NCBI RefSeq assembly: GCF_950295315.1
Contig: NC_080164.1
Coordinates: forward strand, 109,760,447-109,824,446
Reading direction: 5' to 3'
Source: Erinaceus europaeus
Taxonomy: Eukaryota > Chordata > Mammalia > Eulipotyphla > Erinaceidae
Length of the DNA: 64,000 nt
Below the pieces are notes generated by a model. It saw only the letters and a program-made list of their open reading frames with translations. It was not told the DNA's origin and searched no databases. Each line of letters starts with the position of its first letter. Position 1 is the first letter of the stretch. A program made the translations under genes and the position numbers. Below, piece after piece: positions 53,442 through 64,000 of this stretch.

Positions 53442-54518
53442 ACTTAATTGTTAGTAAAAAAGCTATTGGTCTCTTTAACTCAGAGTAGTGGTGAGCAATC
53501 TATCAACATTGATTAGACTATCTAACCAGGCACCTAATAGTGTAAGATCATCTGACTAACATAGAACAACATGCTGTGTTCCTGTGATAGATACCCAGTT
53601 CACTAATGTGTGATAGTTAGCAATAGATCAAGCATACCACTGTTTTCCCTCTATTTGTTGCTTAGAATCACTTCAAGTGGAGATGGTCGCTCACTGTTGA
53701 CCTGAGCTGCATTAAAAACAAAGAAAGAAGCAGGAGCTCAAATGCAAAGGGATAAGCAGAACAAGGAGAAAGTATGACGACAAGAAAGAATATTAATTAT
53801 GAATAAGATGAGACTGGAAGTTAGTGTTGGGTGGACACTGGAATAACTCCAATATCCATCTTTTTGTGTGTCTGTCTATATAGTAAAAGCTGGAAAGGAA
53901 AGGGTATTGTCACTGCTGGAGTTTTAGATGGCAGTCATTCTCTGCCAGTCAGAGAAATTCCAAAAACGGTCTGAATGGGGAAAGCGAGGTGAAAGAGACA
54001 GTGTTTGTTTTTCAGTCTGCCAGCATGTCCATGGTGGCATCTGTCTTTTATTCCTCAATATTATTACTTATTGAATGTGCATCAACATTGTAGGTAAAAA
54101 GATTTGGATGTGATAATACGTCTGGTAAAGTTCTGCCTCCAGTAATTCCTCCCCCTAACTGACTTTAAAGCAAATAAATAAATGTCTGTTGTTTAAGATA
54201 TCCAGTTTTGAAGTATTTTGTCTATTTATTTTGTACTAAGATCACAATCATTAATGGACATATGTACAAGAATATACAAATAAGAAAGTGGCAAGTTTGG
54301 TAAAGCAGCAAACAGCACAGAGAAAGGAAGTGCCTTTGGTAAAGACATGGCACAGAATAGGACTTTTATGATTCTAGTATTTGAAAAGTTTTGGGAAAAG
54401 GATTCTCAGAGAAGATCCACAAAACTAATTCTGCATTATCAATAGTTTCCTTATAAAGATAAGTGTCTTATACTGATATTTTGGGCAAACTGAGATACAC
54501 TAAGATATGTTTTTTTTC
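53442..54518. other. Unique stretch of about 1.1 kb
   Basis: No repeat family or coding signal recognised. Confidence 0.45.
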
Positions 54519-54630
54519 GCTCCACTTTTCTCTCTTCTTTTTTCCCTTCCACATCCTCCTCCTGTTCTTCACACTTCTTCTTCTCCTTCTTCTTCTTCTT
54601 CTCTTTTTTTCTTCCATTTTTTTTCTTACT
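54519..54630 (+). repeat. Pyrimidine-rich tract
   Basis: Mostly T and C (cttctt, cctcct units) between 54512 and 54630. It merges with the tail side of the minus-strand SINE that follows. Confidence 0.85.
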
Positions 54631-54820
54631 GTCTTATGTGATAGTAAAGAGAAAAACTTGAGAGGACATGATAGATGGAGTGAGAGAGAGAAGATAGACA
54701 CCTGCAAACCTGCTTCACTAATAATGAAGTGCCCCCAGCAAGTAAAGACCAGGGACTCAAATCCAGGTCCTTACAGTTGGTGATATGTGTGCTTATCTGG
54801 GTGCACCACCACCCAGCCTC
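54631..54820 (-). repeat. SINE-B copy
   Basis: 'cacctgcaaacctgcttcac', 'gactcaaatccaggtcctta', 'gggtgcaccaccacccagcc'. Confidence 0.82.
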
Positions 54821-54844
54821 CCTCTTCTTCCTCCTCTCTTCAAT

Positions 54845-55108
54845 TCACCAAAAAGCTTATCTCTGGGGTTTGGTGCCTGAAAGATGAATCCACTCTTTCT
54901 GGTGGCTTATTTTATTATCATTTTATAGAGACAGAGAGAAATTGAAAGGGAAGGGAGTAAAATGAAAAAGAGAGACACCAGCAGCACTACTCCACTGCTA
55001 GTAAGGACCAGGTGAGGGCCAAAGGCTTAAAGCCAGGTACTTGCACACGGTACATGTGTAAACTCTACCAGGTGTGTCACTTAAACTCTACCAGGTGTGC
55101 CACTTGGC
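54845..55108 (-). repeat. SINE-A/B copy with 23-bp internal duplication
   Basis: 'cttatctctggggtttggtg', 'gatgaatccactctttctgg', 'agacaccagcagcactactcc'. In the head, 55060-55082 is repeated at 55083-55105 with one mismatch. Confidence 0.78.
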
Positions 55109-55658
55109 CCCTGTTTCTATTCTTCTATGACTATTCAGAGCCTAGTGCATCATGGGTATTTCTGAAAGAAGATTATTCACACTATGTCACAATTGTTATT
55201 GACAAAATAATGCAGTTTCTAGAGCAGTGCTGTTCTAAGAAACACATCTTGAAAACTAGATTTGGCATATGTATAGAAAGGAGATTTTTATGATTACAAA
55301 AACATGGTCAATATGTGTGTATATGTGTATATTGCACTGAGAAAAACCAAACCATGATATAAGCTCATTACTACAACTATATTTATGCTAAGCTGAAAAA
55401 GTCTTTTCAGATGTCAGGTAAGGAACTGGATAATGTTCTACAGCCAAGGTCAGCCCCAGGGAGGACATATTGTAAGACTGTGATGTCAAAGGGATCCAAT
55501 TCAAGTATTCCTGTGACATTAAGGCTATAGCTATAATTGACACTTTTGTTGGGATAGAAGTTCTGAAATCCAAAATATAATTTTTTCAAAGGTAGAATAA
55601 TGTTAATAAACTTGATGTGGTTCAGAGACAAGTAAACATATGATACTAGCAAAACAGA
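55109..55658. other. Unique stretch
   Basis: No repeat or coding signal recognised. TG/TA-rich around 55310-55330. Confidence 0.45.
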
Positions 55659-55666
55659 ATTCTATT

Positions 55667-55851
55667 CATTAATTTATTTCTTAATTAAATTAAATTAATT
55701 TGTTATTGTATAGAGACAGAGATTGAGAAAGAAGAGGGAGATCGAGAGGAAGGAAGACAGACAGACACCTGCAGACCTGCTCCACCACTCCTGAACCAGG
55801 GTCCTTGTGCACTGTAATGTGTGCATTTAACCAGGTGTGCCACTGCCTGGC
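55667..55851 (-). repeat. SINE-B copy with 8-bp TSD
   Basis: Flanked by 'attctatt' at 55659-55666 and 55852-55859. 'cacctgcagacctgctccac', then an internal deletion of the B box region before 'cagggtccttgtgcactg'. Confidence 0.87.
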
Positions 55852-55859
55852 ATTCTATT

Positions 55860-56395
55860 TGTCAATTTCTTCAAGAAGTTACAATATACACACAAAATTA
55901 TAAAAAAAACAGCAATAACTTCTTTGAGTACATTTTAGCATTTAAAACAAGAAATAATTAACTACATGGTATTTAAATTGAAGTCCCCCCCCAACCAATT
56001 ACTATGTTTTGGCATTGCTCATCATGACTAACTAAAAATATTTACAGTTCCTTAAAGGACACAAATGACAATTATAATGGCAGCTAGAAGAAGAGGAAAC
56101 ACACATGTGCATCTGCTTCTTACTGGTAGTTACATGTGAGGTGCTATTCTAAGTGGTTTCTGTGCAGTAACTGTTTTGTCTTCTAGATAATCTTGTATGT
56201 AGATACTATGACTACCTCACAGCCTTACGGAGAATAAAACAGATGCTCTGGGGATTCCAGTCATTCCACAGAAATACTATTGTTTGGCCATAAATCAGCA
56301 TGGCGTAATAAATACACACAAAAATCCCCACAGTGACTTGAGTAAGAAGTTTCTCTCTAGCAGAGCAGCCCTGCTCTATGACAAAGTCATCCACA
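55860..56395. other. Unique stretch
   Basis: A C run near 55986. No repeat or coding signal recognised. Confidence 0.45.
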
Positions 56396-56715
56396 ACACT
56401 GTCACCAACCTAGACTACTCCTACCCAGTGTCTGGCTAGCTTGGTGGGTGGGATAGAGAGACCAGGGACTCATGGCTGAGTGGTATGCAGTTCAGTCTTT
56501 ATTCATGTGGAACGCAGCGCAATCTAAGCTATCTCTAATCACAATCCTGTCCTTAGATATCCTGAGGCGGAAGTGTCAGGTGCGAAGAGGATGTACATAG
56601 GATAGGGGATGGGGAGAAGGAAAAAGCGTGCAAAACAGTGAGGATTAAACCAATGCCATGAGGCAGGGTGGTGCTTAGTTAACACTGGTTATGTAAATAG
56701 AATACAGTGTTAAGC
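56396..56715 (-). mobile_element. LTR-F copy, diverged
   Basis: Aligns with 1787-2233: 'ggctagcttggtgggtggg', 'agagaccagggactcatgg', TTTATT (minus AATAAA) near 56499, and 'ggttatgtaaatagaatac' matching the U3 block. Ends are not fixed because no TSD was found. Confidence 0.65.
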
Positions 56716-56829
56716 AGGGGGGATTAAACCAATGAAACAGAAGGGGTCTTAGAAGCAGAATTTAGAAGCAGACCAACAACCCAGGAGCTCAGTATGGCAG
56801 GATGTTGTTTTTGTCAGTATGGCTAATGT

Positions 56830-56950
56830 TTGTCAGTATGGTACTGGTCAGCTCCAGCTTATGGTGGTGGTGAGGGGGACTGCATCTGGCTCTTAGGAGC
56901 CTCAGCGATGAGTCTGTTTGCATAATCCTCATGCTATCTCCTCCCACCCA
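56830..56950 (-). repeat. SINE-C copy
   Basis: 'ggtcagctccagcttatggtgg', 'gcctcagcgatgagtctg', 'gcataatcctcatgctatctc'. 'ttgtcagtatgg' is duplicated just to its left (about 56812-56840). Confidence 0.78.
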
Positions 56951-56959
56951 ATTCATTAT

Positions 56960-57098
56960 TTTAAGAATTATTTTATTTTATTTGTTTTTGCTAAAGGAGA
57001 GATACAGAGAGAAAAATACAAAGAGAGAGAGGTCCGCTCAGCTCTGAACCTGAGTCTTCAGAGAGAGTTTTGTATAACTGTGCTATCTGCCCCACCCT
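56960..57098 (-). repeat. SINE-C copy, tandem
   Basis: T-rich end, GA block, 'ctcagctctgaacctgagtc', 'gtataactgtgctatctgcccc'. Confidence 0.7.
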
Positions 57099-57571
57099 CT
57101 AATGCTGACTTTACCATCTTTTCCAAAATCCAGTCACTCCAGTAGATAGAGCAGTGTAGAGCAAGGATGGACTGAAAGGGAGAATTCCAGCACATTCCTC
57201 CACTACTTCCTTTCACATTCATTGATCATACTTTGGGGACATAATAGGGCTTGCTGTAGGCTCAAGGAAAGCTGATAGATTACAAAAGGGAAGTGAGAAA
57301 GAATGAATGTGTGGAACAATGAGCATTCGGACTCCAAGAAGTCTAGTCTAGCATGTGATGTTCTATCTAAGAATTAATGTGGGACTGAGGTACCGTCAAG
57401 TCAGTCAGAGTTAACCTCTCGGCTGATATTTTATACCTAAAACCACCCTGAGAAATATCATTAGCCCCACTAATATAGGAGTGCACTTGAGAAAGTTCCT
57501 GTCATCTTCCTTAGAGACAGCTATTATTCAAATATAGCACAAGAGGGGAAATATTGCCTTTGTTATCAAAT
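57099..57571. other. Unique stretch
   Basis: No repeat or coding signal recognised. Confidence 0.45.
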
Positions 57572-57789
57572 TATTTAAATTTTTTATTATCTTTATTTAT
57601 TGGATGAAGACAGCCAGAAATTGAGAAGAAAATGGGTAGTAGAAAGTGAGAGAGAGACAGAGAGACACCTGCAGCACTTCTACACCACTCGCAAAGCTTT
57701 CCCCCTGAAGGTGGGGACCAGGGGCTTGAACCTGAGTCCTTGTGCATGGTAACATGTATGCTCAACCAAGTGTGCCACCACTTGGCCCC
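57572..57789 (-). repeat. SINE-B copy
   Basis: 'ttatctttatttattggatg', 'gacagccagaaattgagaag', 'gcttgaacctgagtccttg', 'gccaccacttggcccc'. Confidence 0.92.
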
Positions 57790-57894
57790 TGAAATCATTT
57801 TTTTGAGTGAGTTAAATAAATTTCTCTAGGATTAGCCATGTAATTATGTATATCACTTGAAAAATGTGTGTGGTGCAAAAGAAGCATGACTGAG

Positions 57895-58165
57895 GTGTGT
57901 GTGTGTGGCCAGGCGGGCGTGTTGATCAGTATCATTATGCACAAGGACCTGGGCTGGAGCCTCTGCTCCCCACCTGCAGGAGGTGCTTCGTGAATGGTGA
58001 AGCAGGTCTTCAGGTGTTTATCTTCATCTCTCTCTCTATCTGCCACCCCCTGATTTCTCTCTGCCCTGTCAAATAAAAATAGAAAGGGAAAAAATGACCG
58101 CTGGGAGTGGAGAATTCATAGTCTTGAAACCAAGCCCCAGTAATAGCCCTGGTGGCAATTTAAAA
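57895..58165 (+). repeat. SINE-A copy
   Basis: TG run then 'ggccaggcgggcgtgttg', 'cacaaggacctgggctggag', 'gaagcaggtcttcaggtg', 3' module 'gctgggagtggagaattcat', 'atagccctggtggca'. Confidence 0.85.
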
Positions 58166-59029
58166 AAATGAAAACAAAAGAAGCATCATCTTCAGTTTAT
58201 AGATAATCATTTCCATCCTCATTGCAAATGTCTTTTTATCTATAAGCGGCTGAGTGTCAGATTTTGAAAAAGAATCATCTCCTGTTACTTTTTTTCTGGG
58301 AGGGGGGTACATAATTTAATTTGACTAAGGGTTATTTTAACTTACAAAAAAGCCTTTGCAACTTGAGAAATCAGAGAATTCCCTCTACTGACAGTAAGAA
58401 ATCTATCTCTGGGAAGCTCACCAGTTTGCAAATCAGATAGGATACATATAAGAAGTCAGTTTCTTTTTCAGTCAGAATCTAGCAAAGTGCCTATCAAACT
58501 AAAAGCTCTCTCCGAAGTCCTACTACATTTACATCCCAGCAGAGCCACAAGGATCAAACAGAAAGGGCCATGTTCAAAGAGAGAATAAAGCAATCTTGCC
58601 TATCTTTTGAGCTTCTACTGTAAGCGATGACAGAAACCCAGGTCTCCTCTGTAAGCTGGGAGCTGAGGGGGGCACAAAGCAAGGGGGGACAGTCTGCAGT
58701 GTTCTTTCTTTGAATCTATTCATAGCTACTACAATGCACTTGAAGAATTCCAGGTGCATTCAGAGTGCCATAGGGAGTCGCAATCTCTTTTCATACCATT
58801 TTAACAGTTATTTGTCTGGTTTGAAGGTCGCCATTTCTTGTCCACCACAGTAAAACTCTACTTAGTGGTGTCAGTATGGTGGCGAGAGGCTATCAACTAT
58901 CTGCATGGTTGACAGGGCTCCAGAAATATCCTGTCTCATGCAACTGTAGCTCAAAGAGCAATAGAAACCTGAGCTGCATTCTGTTTCTCTCAGCCAAGGC
59001 CACCCCTTCATCTCTATCTCTCTTTAATG
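58166..59029. other. Unique stretch of about 0.86 kb
   Basis: No repeat family or coding signal recognised. Confidence 0.45.
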
Positions 59030-59236
59030 TTTTATTATCTTTATTTCTTGGGTGGAGATGGTAAGAAAATCAAGAGGGTAGGTGGAGATAGAGAGGGAAA
59101 GAGACAGAGAGATACCTACAGCACTGCTTTACCACTTGCAAAGCTTTCCCCCTGCAGGTGGGGACTGGGATATCAAACCTGGGTCCTTGCACATTGTAAT
59201 ATGTGCACTCAACCAGGTGTGTCACAACTCAGCCCC
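59030..59236 (-). repeat. SINE-B copy
   Basis: 'attatctttatttcttgggtg', 'agatacctacagcactgcttt', 'atcaaacctgggtccttgc', 'tgtcacaactcagcccc'. Confidence 0.92.
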
Positions 59237-60039
59237 AAACTGTCTTTCCAAAAAAGCATTTTGTCTCACAATCTTGACATTTTTTTCGTAAAAGCTATCC
59301 CCTAATAACCCCACCACTAACTTATTTACTTAATTCAGAATGCTGATAAGTCTTCCAAAAAGCCTTGCCTACTTTTGTTCTAAATTAAATTACATTAGAA
59401 TATAACACTGGGATATGAAATGTTCACTTCCATCTTATGTTTTCATAAAACACACAGTTCACTTCCTTTCTTCCTTCTTTCCTTCTCTCCTCTTACTCTT
59501 TCTCCTTTTTTTCTCTTTAATCTCTCCTACCACTAGTGGTGAGTTTCCTTAAACAGGGGATGTATAATTATGATGGGAAGATACAAACAAAATAGTGTGG
59601 AGGAAGACATAAAGACATAATAGGAAGGTATGGAAGAAAACAAAGAATATCAGGGATTTTTGGCCATTAGAATGAATTCTCTGTCTAGACTCTTCTGAAA
59701 ATTATATGGGACCATCAGGAAAAACTCTCACATCAAAATGCATTATAACTTACTTAGCCTCTACTTAGTCTATCTCTTTGGCAATTCTACAGTCATTTAA
59801 AAAGTATGAGTAGAGTTCAAACAAGGTAAGCAAAATGGTAATAAAGCTGGAAACAAAACCTGCATGAGACCTTCTAAGAGGAAATTGCACTGGTAAGAAA
59901 TTATACATTACGATCTCATGGTATTTATTTCTCTGTACACAGATCTGACTAAAAAGGTTTAAACAAAAAAAATATCTGTAAGGTCAATTTTGAGAAAGTA
60001 CATCTGTAAAATAAAGCAATACAATAAAGTATGCATTCC
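59237..60039. other. Unique stretch
   Basis: A pyrimidine tract near 59462-59528 (ctttctt, ctcctct). Nothing else recognised. Confidence 0.45.
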
Positions 60040-60657
60040 TGTAGGGAATTGTGAGGATATAGTAGAGCTTGGCTGGAACCCCATTGAGAAGTGAGGGTCT
60101 GAGGGGCTCGGCCAATCCTATCCGTCTCTCTCTACTAAGAGGTCGAGTAAGGAAGAACATGGCCTCCAGGGTCTGCCCCATCTATCAGCCTCCCTGAGTC
60201 ACAATAGCCCACCCCCTTATTATCTACATAATCATTGTTTTGCCTGAAAGTCCCCTCTTATTCCCCCACCCATTCCATTCCTTTGATCCTATTTGATCTA
60301 TCTTCTTTCTGCCCTCAGGAGGTTACTGATAACCTTGCTTTCTCCTTCCTTTAGCTCAACAATTACTGGAAAAATCCTGACCCTCCCCCAGACCCTTTGC
60401 CTCCCTACCATATATGGTATACACATGTCACTTCCTCCTGCGACCCCTTATAAATCATGCTTTGCTGTTCAATAAACGGATTGCCCATGAGACAAATCCC
60501 CCGGTCTTCTCTCGCCTTGACACTAGCATCAGGCATAGAAAGAGATCTGTACGGCTCCACCCCTGATTCTCTTAGGCACCTGCATCTGGTGTGCAACAGA
60601 GGGGGTAAGCCAGGAGTTTGTGCCTAGGAAAGAGGCCTCCCCACGGAAGAGTCCGAC
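60040..60657 (+). mobile_element. Solo LTR of the LTR-F group, 618 bp
   Basis: TGTAGGGAATTGTGAGGAT... to ...GAGTCCGACA. 'tctacataatcattgttttg' U3 block near 60220, TATAAA at 60449-60454 and AATAAA at 60471-60476. The flanks (cattcc before, ttttcc after) agree at only 4 of 6 positions. No retroviral gene remains. Confidence 0.82.
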
Positions 60658-60859
60658 ATTTTCCTATTTTATGAGAATGATGACTGATGATAAAGGAGAG
60701 GACAGATGTTTTATTGCCTTATTTAGATTTGCACTGAAATTCACTCTACTGAGAACAATAATGATATTCATACAGCAGTCAGTATAGCATATGCATTTAA
60801 TTCACTCCTAAGAGTTAATAGTGATTGAGAGACGCATATGCTATCTAAAATCAAGGTCA

Positions 60860-61020
60860 CATGGGAGAGGAACAGCTCTCCTGGTGCAGCATCAGAATTA
60901 CAGAGCTGAGATTCCTAGTTCTATCTTCAGTGCCACCAGTACCAAAGTGGTGCTTTGGTGTCTCTGTTTCATGTTAAACTCTCTCTGTCTCTTATGTGTA
61001 ATGTAAAAAATGCTTTAGGA
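60860..61020 (+). repeat. Old SINE copy (C/D-like)
   Basis: 'acagctctcctggtgcagc', 'tcttcagtgccaccagtacc', 'gtggtgctttggtgtctctg', 'tctctctgtctcttatg'. Confidence 0.5.
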
Positions 61021-61770
61021 AAATCCAGGTTATTGAATATGTGCAAAGCCAGGAATTTATCAGCAGAATGGAAATAGTGATAAAAATGTCTTTTCATATA
61101 AAGCCCTATAAGAACAAAATAGGGACCCAAAAACATGGGTAGACATAAGAAAACTATTTAAGGAATGAAAAACACTGTTAATCAAAGCAGGCAAATAAAC
61201 TTGAAATGGAAACTGTCAAGCTATGAGCAGTAGGTCCAGCTTATTGGACAACAGGTTCTACATAAAGTTTGGGAAGACAGCATCATCATGGGACCTGGTT
61301 CAGTTCTGAAAACTTTTATTGTAGGCCTTACAGATCTCCACTGAAAGATTATCACCTGTTTGTTTATGAATAAATAGAATGGATGACATTTTGAGAGCTG
61401 ACCTTCTCTCTAACTAGTAGAGCTAGCTGACCTTTCCCAATAATTCCACGTGTTTTCTAGACTTCTGTCCCAGAAGTAAATAAACGGTTTTCTTTTGGTA
61501 GTAGGCCTCCCCACTGGGCTGCTTCTCAAAGGAACTAATATTATTTTTTAGTTAAGTCTGAAGTATTTTTTTATTTACCCTTCTAGTACAGAGAAATTTA
61601 CCTCAAATATTCCATATTTGTTTCCAGAATGAAGCTTTTGAACCATATGCCCCTATTCCTTTTACTCTCCAACACACAGACTTAAAATACTTTGCTAAAG
61701 TTCACACTTGATCTAGGTGTAGGAACATCTATATAGGTTAGGTACACTTTTCTAGACTCCACTGAGTGAT
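61021..61770. other. Unique stretch
   Basis: No repeat or coding signal recognised. Confidence 0.45.
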
Positions 61771-62305
61771 TTTTTTTTTTTTTGCTTTTTTATATATAAA
61801 AAGGAAACATTAACAAAACCATAGGATAAGAGGGGTACAACTCCACACAATGCCCACCATCAGAACTCCATATCCCATCCCTTCCCCTGATAGCTTTTCT
61901 ATTCTTTATCCCTCTGGGAGTGTGGACCCAGGATCATTATGGAGTGTGGAAGGTGGAAGGTCTGGCTTCTGTAATTGCTTCCTGGCTGAACATGGGCATT
62001 GACAGGTCGCTTCATACTCCCAGCCTGTCTCTCTCTTTCCCTAGTGGGGTGGGGCTCTGGGGAAGCTGGGCTCCAGGACATATTGGTGGGGTCATCTGTC
62101 AAGAGAAGTCTTGTTGGCATCATGGTAGCATCTGGAACCTGGTGGTTGAAAAGAGAATTAACATATAAAGCCAAACAAGTTGTTGACTAATCATGAACCT
62201 AAAAGCTGGAATGGTGCAGATGAAGAGTTAGGGGGTCTCCATTTTGTAGATAGCTAGAAGGCCTATTTTAGTTATATTCCCAAGGGCCCATGACCATACT
62301 AGTTT
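61771..62305 (-). repeat. REP-E copy, minus strand
   Basis: T-rich end, 'aaaccataggataagagggg', 'ccaccatcagaactccatat', 'ccctctgggagtgtggaccc', 'ttctgtaattgcttcctggc', 'atctggaacctggtggttg', 'ccattttgtagatagctag'. The antisense frame (plus strand here, 61920-62168) is open for 82 codons. Confidence 0.92.
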
Positions 62306-62524
62306 TTTTCTCTTTTTTTGCTATCTTTATTTTATTTATTGGATAGAGACATCCAGAAATTGAGAGGGTAGGGGAGATAGCAGGGACAGAGACAGAGAGA
62401 CACCCTCAGCACTGCTTCACCACTTGTGAAGCTTTCTCCCTGAAGGTGGGAACTAGAGGTTTGAACCTGGGTATTTGAGCCTTGTAACATGTGCACTCAA
62501 CCAGGTACACCATCACCTAGCCCT
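62306..62524 (-). repeat. SINE-B copy next to REP-E
   Basis: 'ttattttatttattggatag', 'agacatccagaaattgagag', 'ggtttgaacctgggtatttg', 'acaccatcacctagccc'. It abuts REP-E at a 'catactag' word and may have ended that copy by insertion. Confidence 0.9.
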
Positions 62525-62724
62525 TAGACTCAAACGATTGAAATCAGAGGAAATACTTCGGTTAAACTGTAGTAGAAAAAGAATAAACCTTCTGGTCATG
62601 AACATGTTACTATTACGTATGTACTGTCATGGCTAATATTTTCACTGAAAAGTTCAAGCATCAATTATTAAACTATGAAGGTTGTCTTAACAATCTACTT
62701 AATGAGCTTTAAAGTACAGATAGC

Positions 62725-62985
62725 AGGGGGTCGGGCAATGGCTCACTGGGTTAAGTGCACATAGTATGAAACACAAGGACCCACACGAGGACCCTGGTTC
62801 GAGCCCATGGCTCCCCACCTAAGGGGGGGCGATGCCGGGGGTTCACAAGCAGTGAAGTGGGTCTGCAGGTGTCTCTCTGTCTCTCCCTCTCTATCTCCCC
62901 CTTTCCTCTCAAATTCTCTCTGTCCTATCTAATTAAATTGAAAAATCTGCTCCAGGAGCAGTGGATTCATTACTGGCCCTGCCTG
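62725..62985 (+). repeat. SINE-A copy
   Basis: 'gggggtcgggcaatggctc', intact B box 'ggttcgagccc', a small G-rich insertion at 62822-62840, CT block and 'ctccaggagcagtggattc' module cut short. Confidence 0.88.
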
Positions 62986-63114
62986 ATGTTCATGACCTGG
63001 CCTTGAACAGAGCTGCTGGTCACAGACCAGCTATTATCCATATGAGGCTGATCTATTAAAAACAACATTTAGGGAGGACAGACTGGGACAAGTCAGGATT
63101 CTCTCTCTGTCTCT

Positions 63115-63245
63115 CAGCCCCTCCATCCTATCCCTTCCCCACTTTCCCCAGAGTCCTTTGCTTTGGTGCAATATACCACACCCAGCCCAGGTTTCACTTT
63201 GAGGTTCAGCTGTCTGTCCTTGTTTCTCAACTTCTGCCTATATTT
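63115..63245 (-). repeat. L1 3' UTR fragment
   Basis: 'cagagtcctttgctttggtg', 'ccagcccaggtttcactttg', 'gtttctcaacttctgcc' match the L1 3' end seen at 3.2-3.3 kb and 21.9-22.0 kb. Confidence 0.72.
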
Positions 63246-63309
63246 AGCCAGTTGCTGCTAAAGAGTTGAGTTAGAATGGATGATATCACAACCATGGCCA
63301 TTTAGACGA

Positions 63310-63556
63310 CTGACTGCCACCAGGGCTGCTGTCGGACTTTAGTGCTGGTATAATAATTCCATCACTCCCAAGAGCCATTTTTCTCCTTTTCTGATAGAGA
63401 CAGATAGAAACAGAGAAGACTGGCATGGGAGAGAAAGAGAGATACCAACATCACTGTTCATTTCTGGTGAAGCTTCCTCATTCAAATTGGAGACCAGTGG
63501 CCTGAACTTGGGTCCTCATGCATGCTGTCATGTGCTTTACTAAGTGTGCCACAGTT
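63310..63556 (-). repeat. SINE (A/B-like) copy, diverged
   Basis: 'tttctgatagagacagatag', 'gataccaacatcactgttc', 'gcctgaacttgggtcctcatg', 'actaagtgtgccac'. Confidence 0.65.
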
Positions 63557-63599
63557 TTAGCATCATTTTTTAAAAAATAGTACCTGAGAACTAATCCAG

Positions 63600-63856
63600 A
63601 GCCTTTATTTGTGTGATGTTCCTGAGGACTCACATAGATAGGTAGATAGATAGCAGACAGACAGATAGATACAGATATATAGATAAAGAGACAGAGAAGA
63701 GAGAAAGGGGCACAGAAGACATACCATAGCACGGCTCCACCAGTCATGCAGGGTCGATGGGGCTGTGCTGCTCCCATGTGGTAATGGGGCTTGAACCCAG
63801 GGCCTTACACACAGCAGAGTGTCTAAACTGCTGATTAAGTTATCTTCCGGTCCTTT
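63600..63856 (-). repeat. SINE copy, diverged, with GATA-type run
   Basis: gata/cagaca run at about 63635-63690, 'atagcacggctccaccagtc', 'gcttgaacccagggccttac', 'gattaagttatcttccggtcc'. Confidence 0.65.
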
Positions 63857-63879
63857 CCCTCTCCCTCTCCACTCTTAAT

Positions 63880-64000
63880 TCTTTTTTTTAAATCTTTTTA
63901 CTTATTTGTTATTGGATAGAGACAGAGAGAAATTGAGAGAAAAGGGGAGATAAAGAGGAAGAAAGACAAAGAGACACCTGAAGACCTGCTTTACTGCCTG
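63880..64000 (-). repeat. SINE-A/B copy cut by window end
   Basis: 'ttatttgttattggatagag', 'gagaaattgagagaaaagg', 'acacctgaagacctgctttac'. Tail and body complement only, the head lies outside. Confidence 0.85.

Noticed and set aside
54463..54783. 106-codon Leu/Phe-rich frame that might be a membrane protein
   Set aside because: It is the pyrimidine tract plus a minus-strand SINE-B, low complexity only.
60034..60663. Exact TSD for the LTR at 60040
   Set aside because: cattcc and ttttcc agree at only four of six positions, which is too weak to count as proof.

Overview
The window is mammalian nuclear DNA and most likely comes from the European hedgehog (Erinaceus europaeus) or a close relative. 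The reason is repeat content: dozens of copies of a long tRNA-derived SINE with a 'gcgcagcgggttaagcgca' head, an internal 'ggttcgagcc' B box, a C+T-rich body and a CAA-rich tail. From memory these are the ERI SINEs typical of erinaceids. The window is AT-rich. I found no host protein-coding exon, tRNA gene or rRNA gene. Every open frame over about 100 codons lies in a repeat, except one 110-codon frame without recognisable similarity. It reads as intergenic or deep intronic sequence.

Labels used here: SINE-A (ERI-type, about 270-350 bp, ending in CAA repeats or in a 'ggcctccaggagc...ataaccctggagg' 3' module); SINE-B (about 200-230 bp, tRNA-like head, 'gggaaagctt' body, ends 'tatccaataaataaa'); SINE-C (about 150-200 bp, 'tagcataatggttatgcaaagag' head, 'ccataagccagagc' body); SINE-D (about 150 bp, 'ggtccaggaggtggcgcagtg' head); REP-E (an unclassified long retroposon with conserved 3' block 'tctggtggtgggaattgt' and an A-rich end); LTR-F (a group of solo LTRs sharing a 'ctacataatcattgttttgcctgaaag'-type U3 block).

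Layout. 1-3 kb: REP-E end, purine tract, SINE-C copies and one LTR-F copy. 3.0-4.1 kb: a 5'-inverted L1 between 13-bp target-site duplications (TSDs). 4.4-8.1 kb: an LTR-like element, a REP-E copy and SINEs. 8.1-13.3 kb: mostly unique sequence with a decayed L1. 13.3-25 kb: dense SINEs, many with visible TSDs, and a solo LTR inside a SINE. 25.0-29.2 kb: the main structure, a 5'-complete but internally deleted L1 (minus strand) whose ORF1 carries a solo LTR that itself carries a second solo LTR. 29.2-36.5 kb: REP-E and SINE clusters, including a head-to-head SINE-A pair and a duplicated SINE/REP-E junction. 36.5-44.2 kb: the longest unique tracts, with a perfect 30-bp palindrome, a 41-bp-arm inverted repeat and an ancient L1. 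44.2-50.3 kb: SINEs and two REP-E copies broken by L1 and SINE insertions. 50.3-64 kb: unique tracts alternating with SINEs, two more solo LTRs, a minus-strand REP-E and a SINE cut by the window edge.

Nothing here forms a pathway. The relations are those of a retrotransposition landscape: L1-type machinery is the expected source of the SINE and REP-E copies (A-rich tails, TSDs of about 7-20 bp, 5' truncations), and the solo LTRs (TSDs of 5-6 bp) record endogenous retrovirus insertion followed by LTR-LTR recombination. Nested insertions give a local relative chronology. Boundaries given without a TSD are approximate, since they come from comparing copies within the window by eye.
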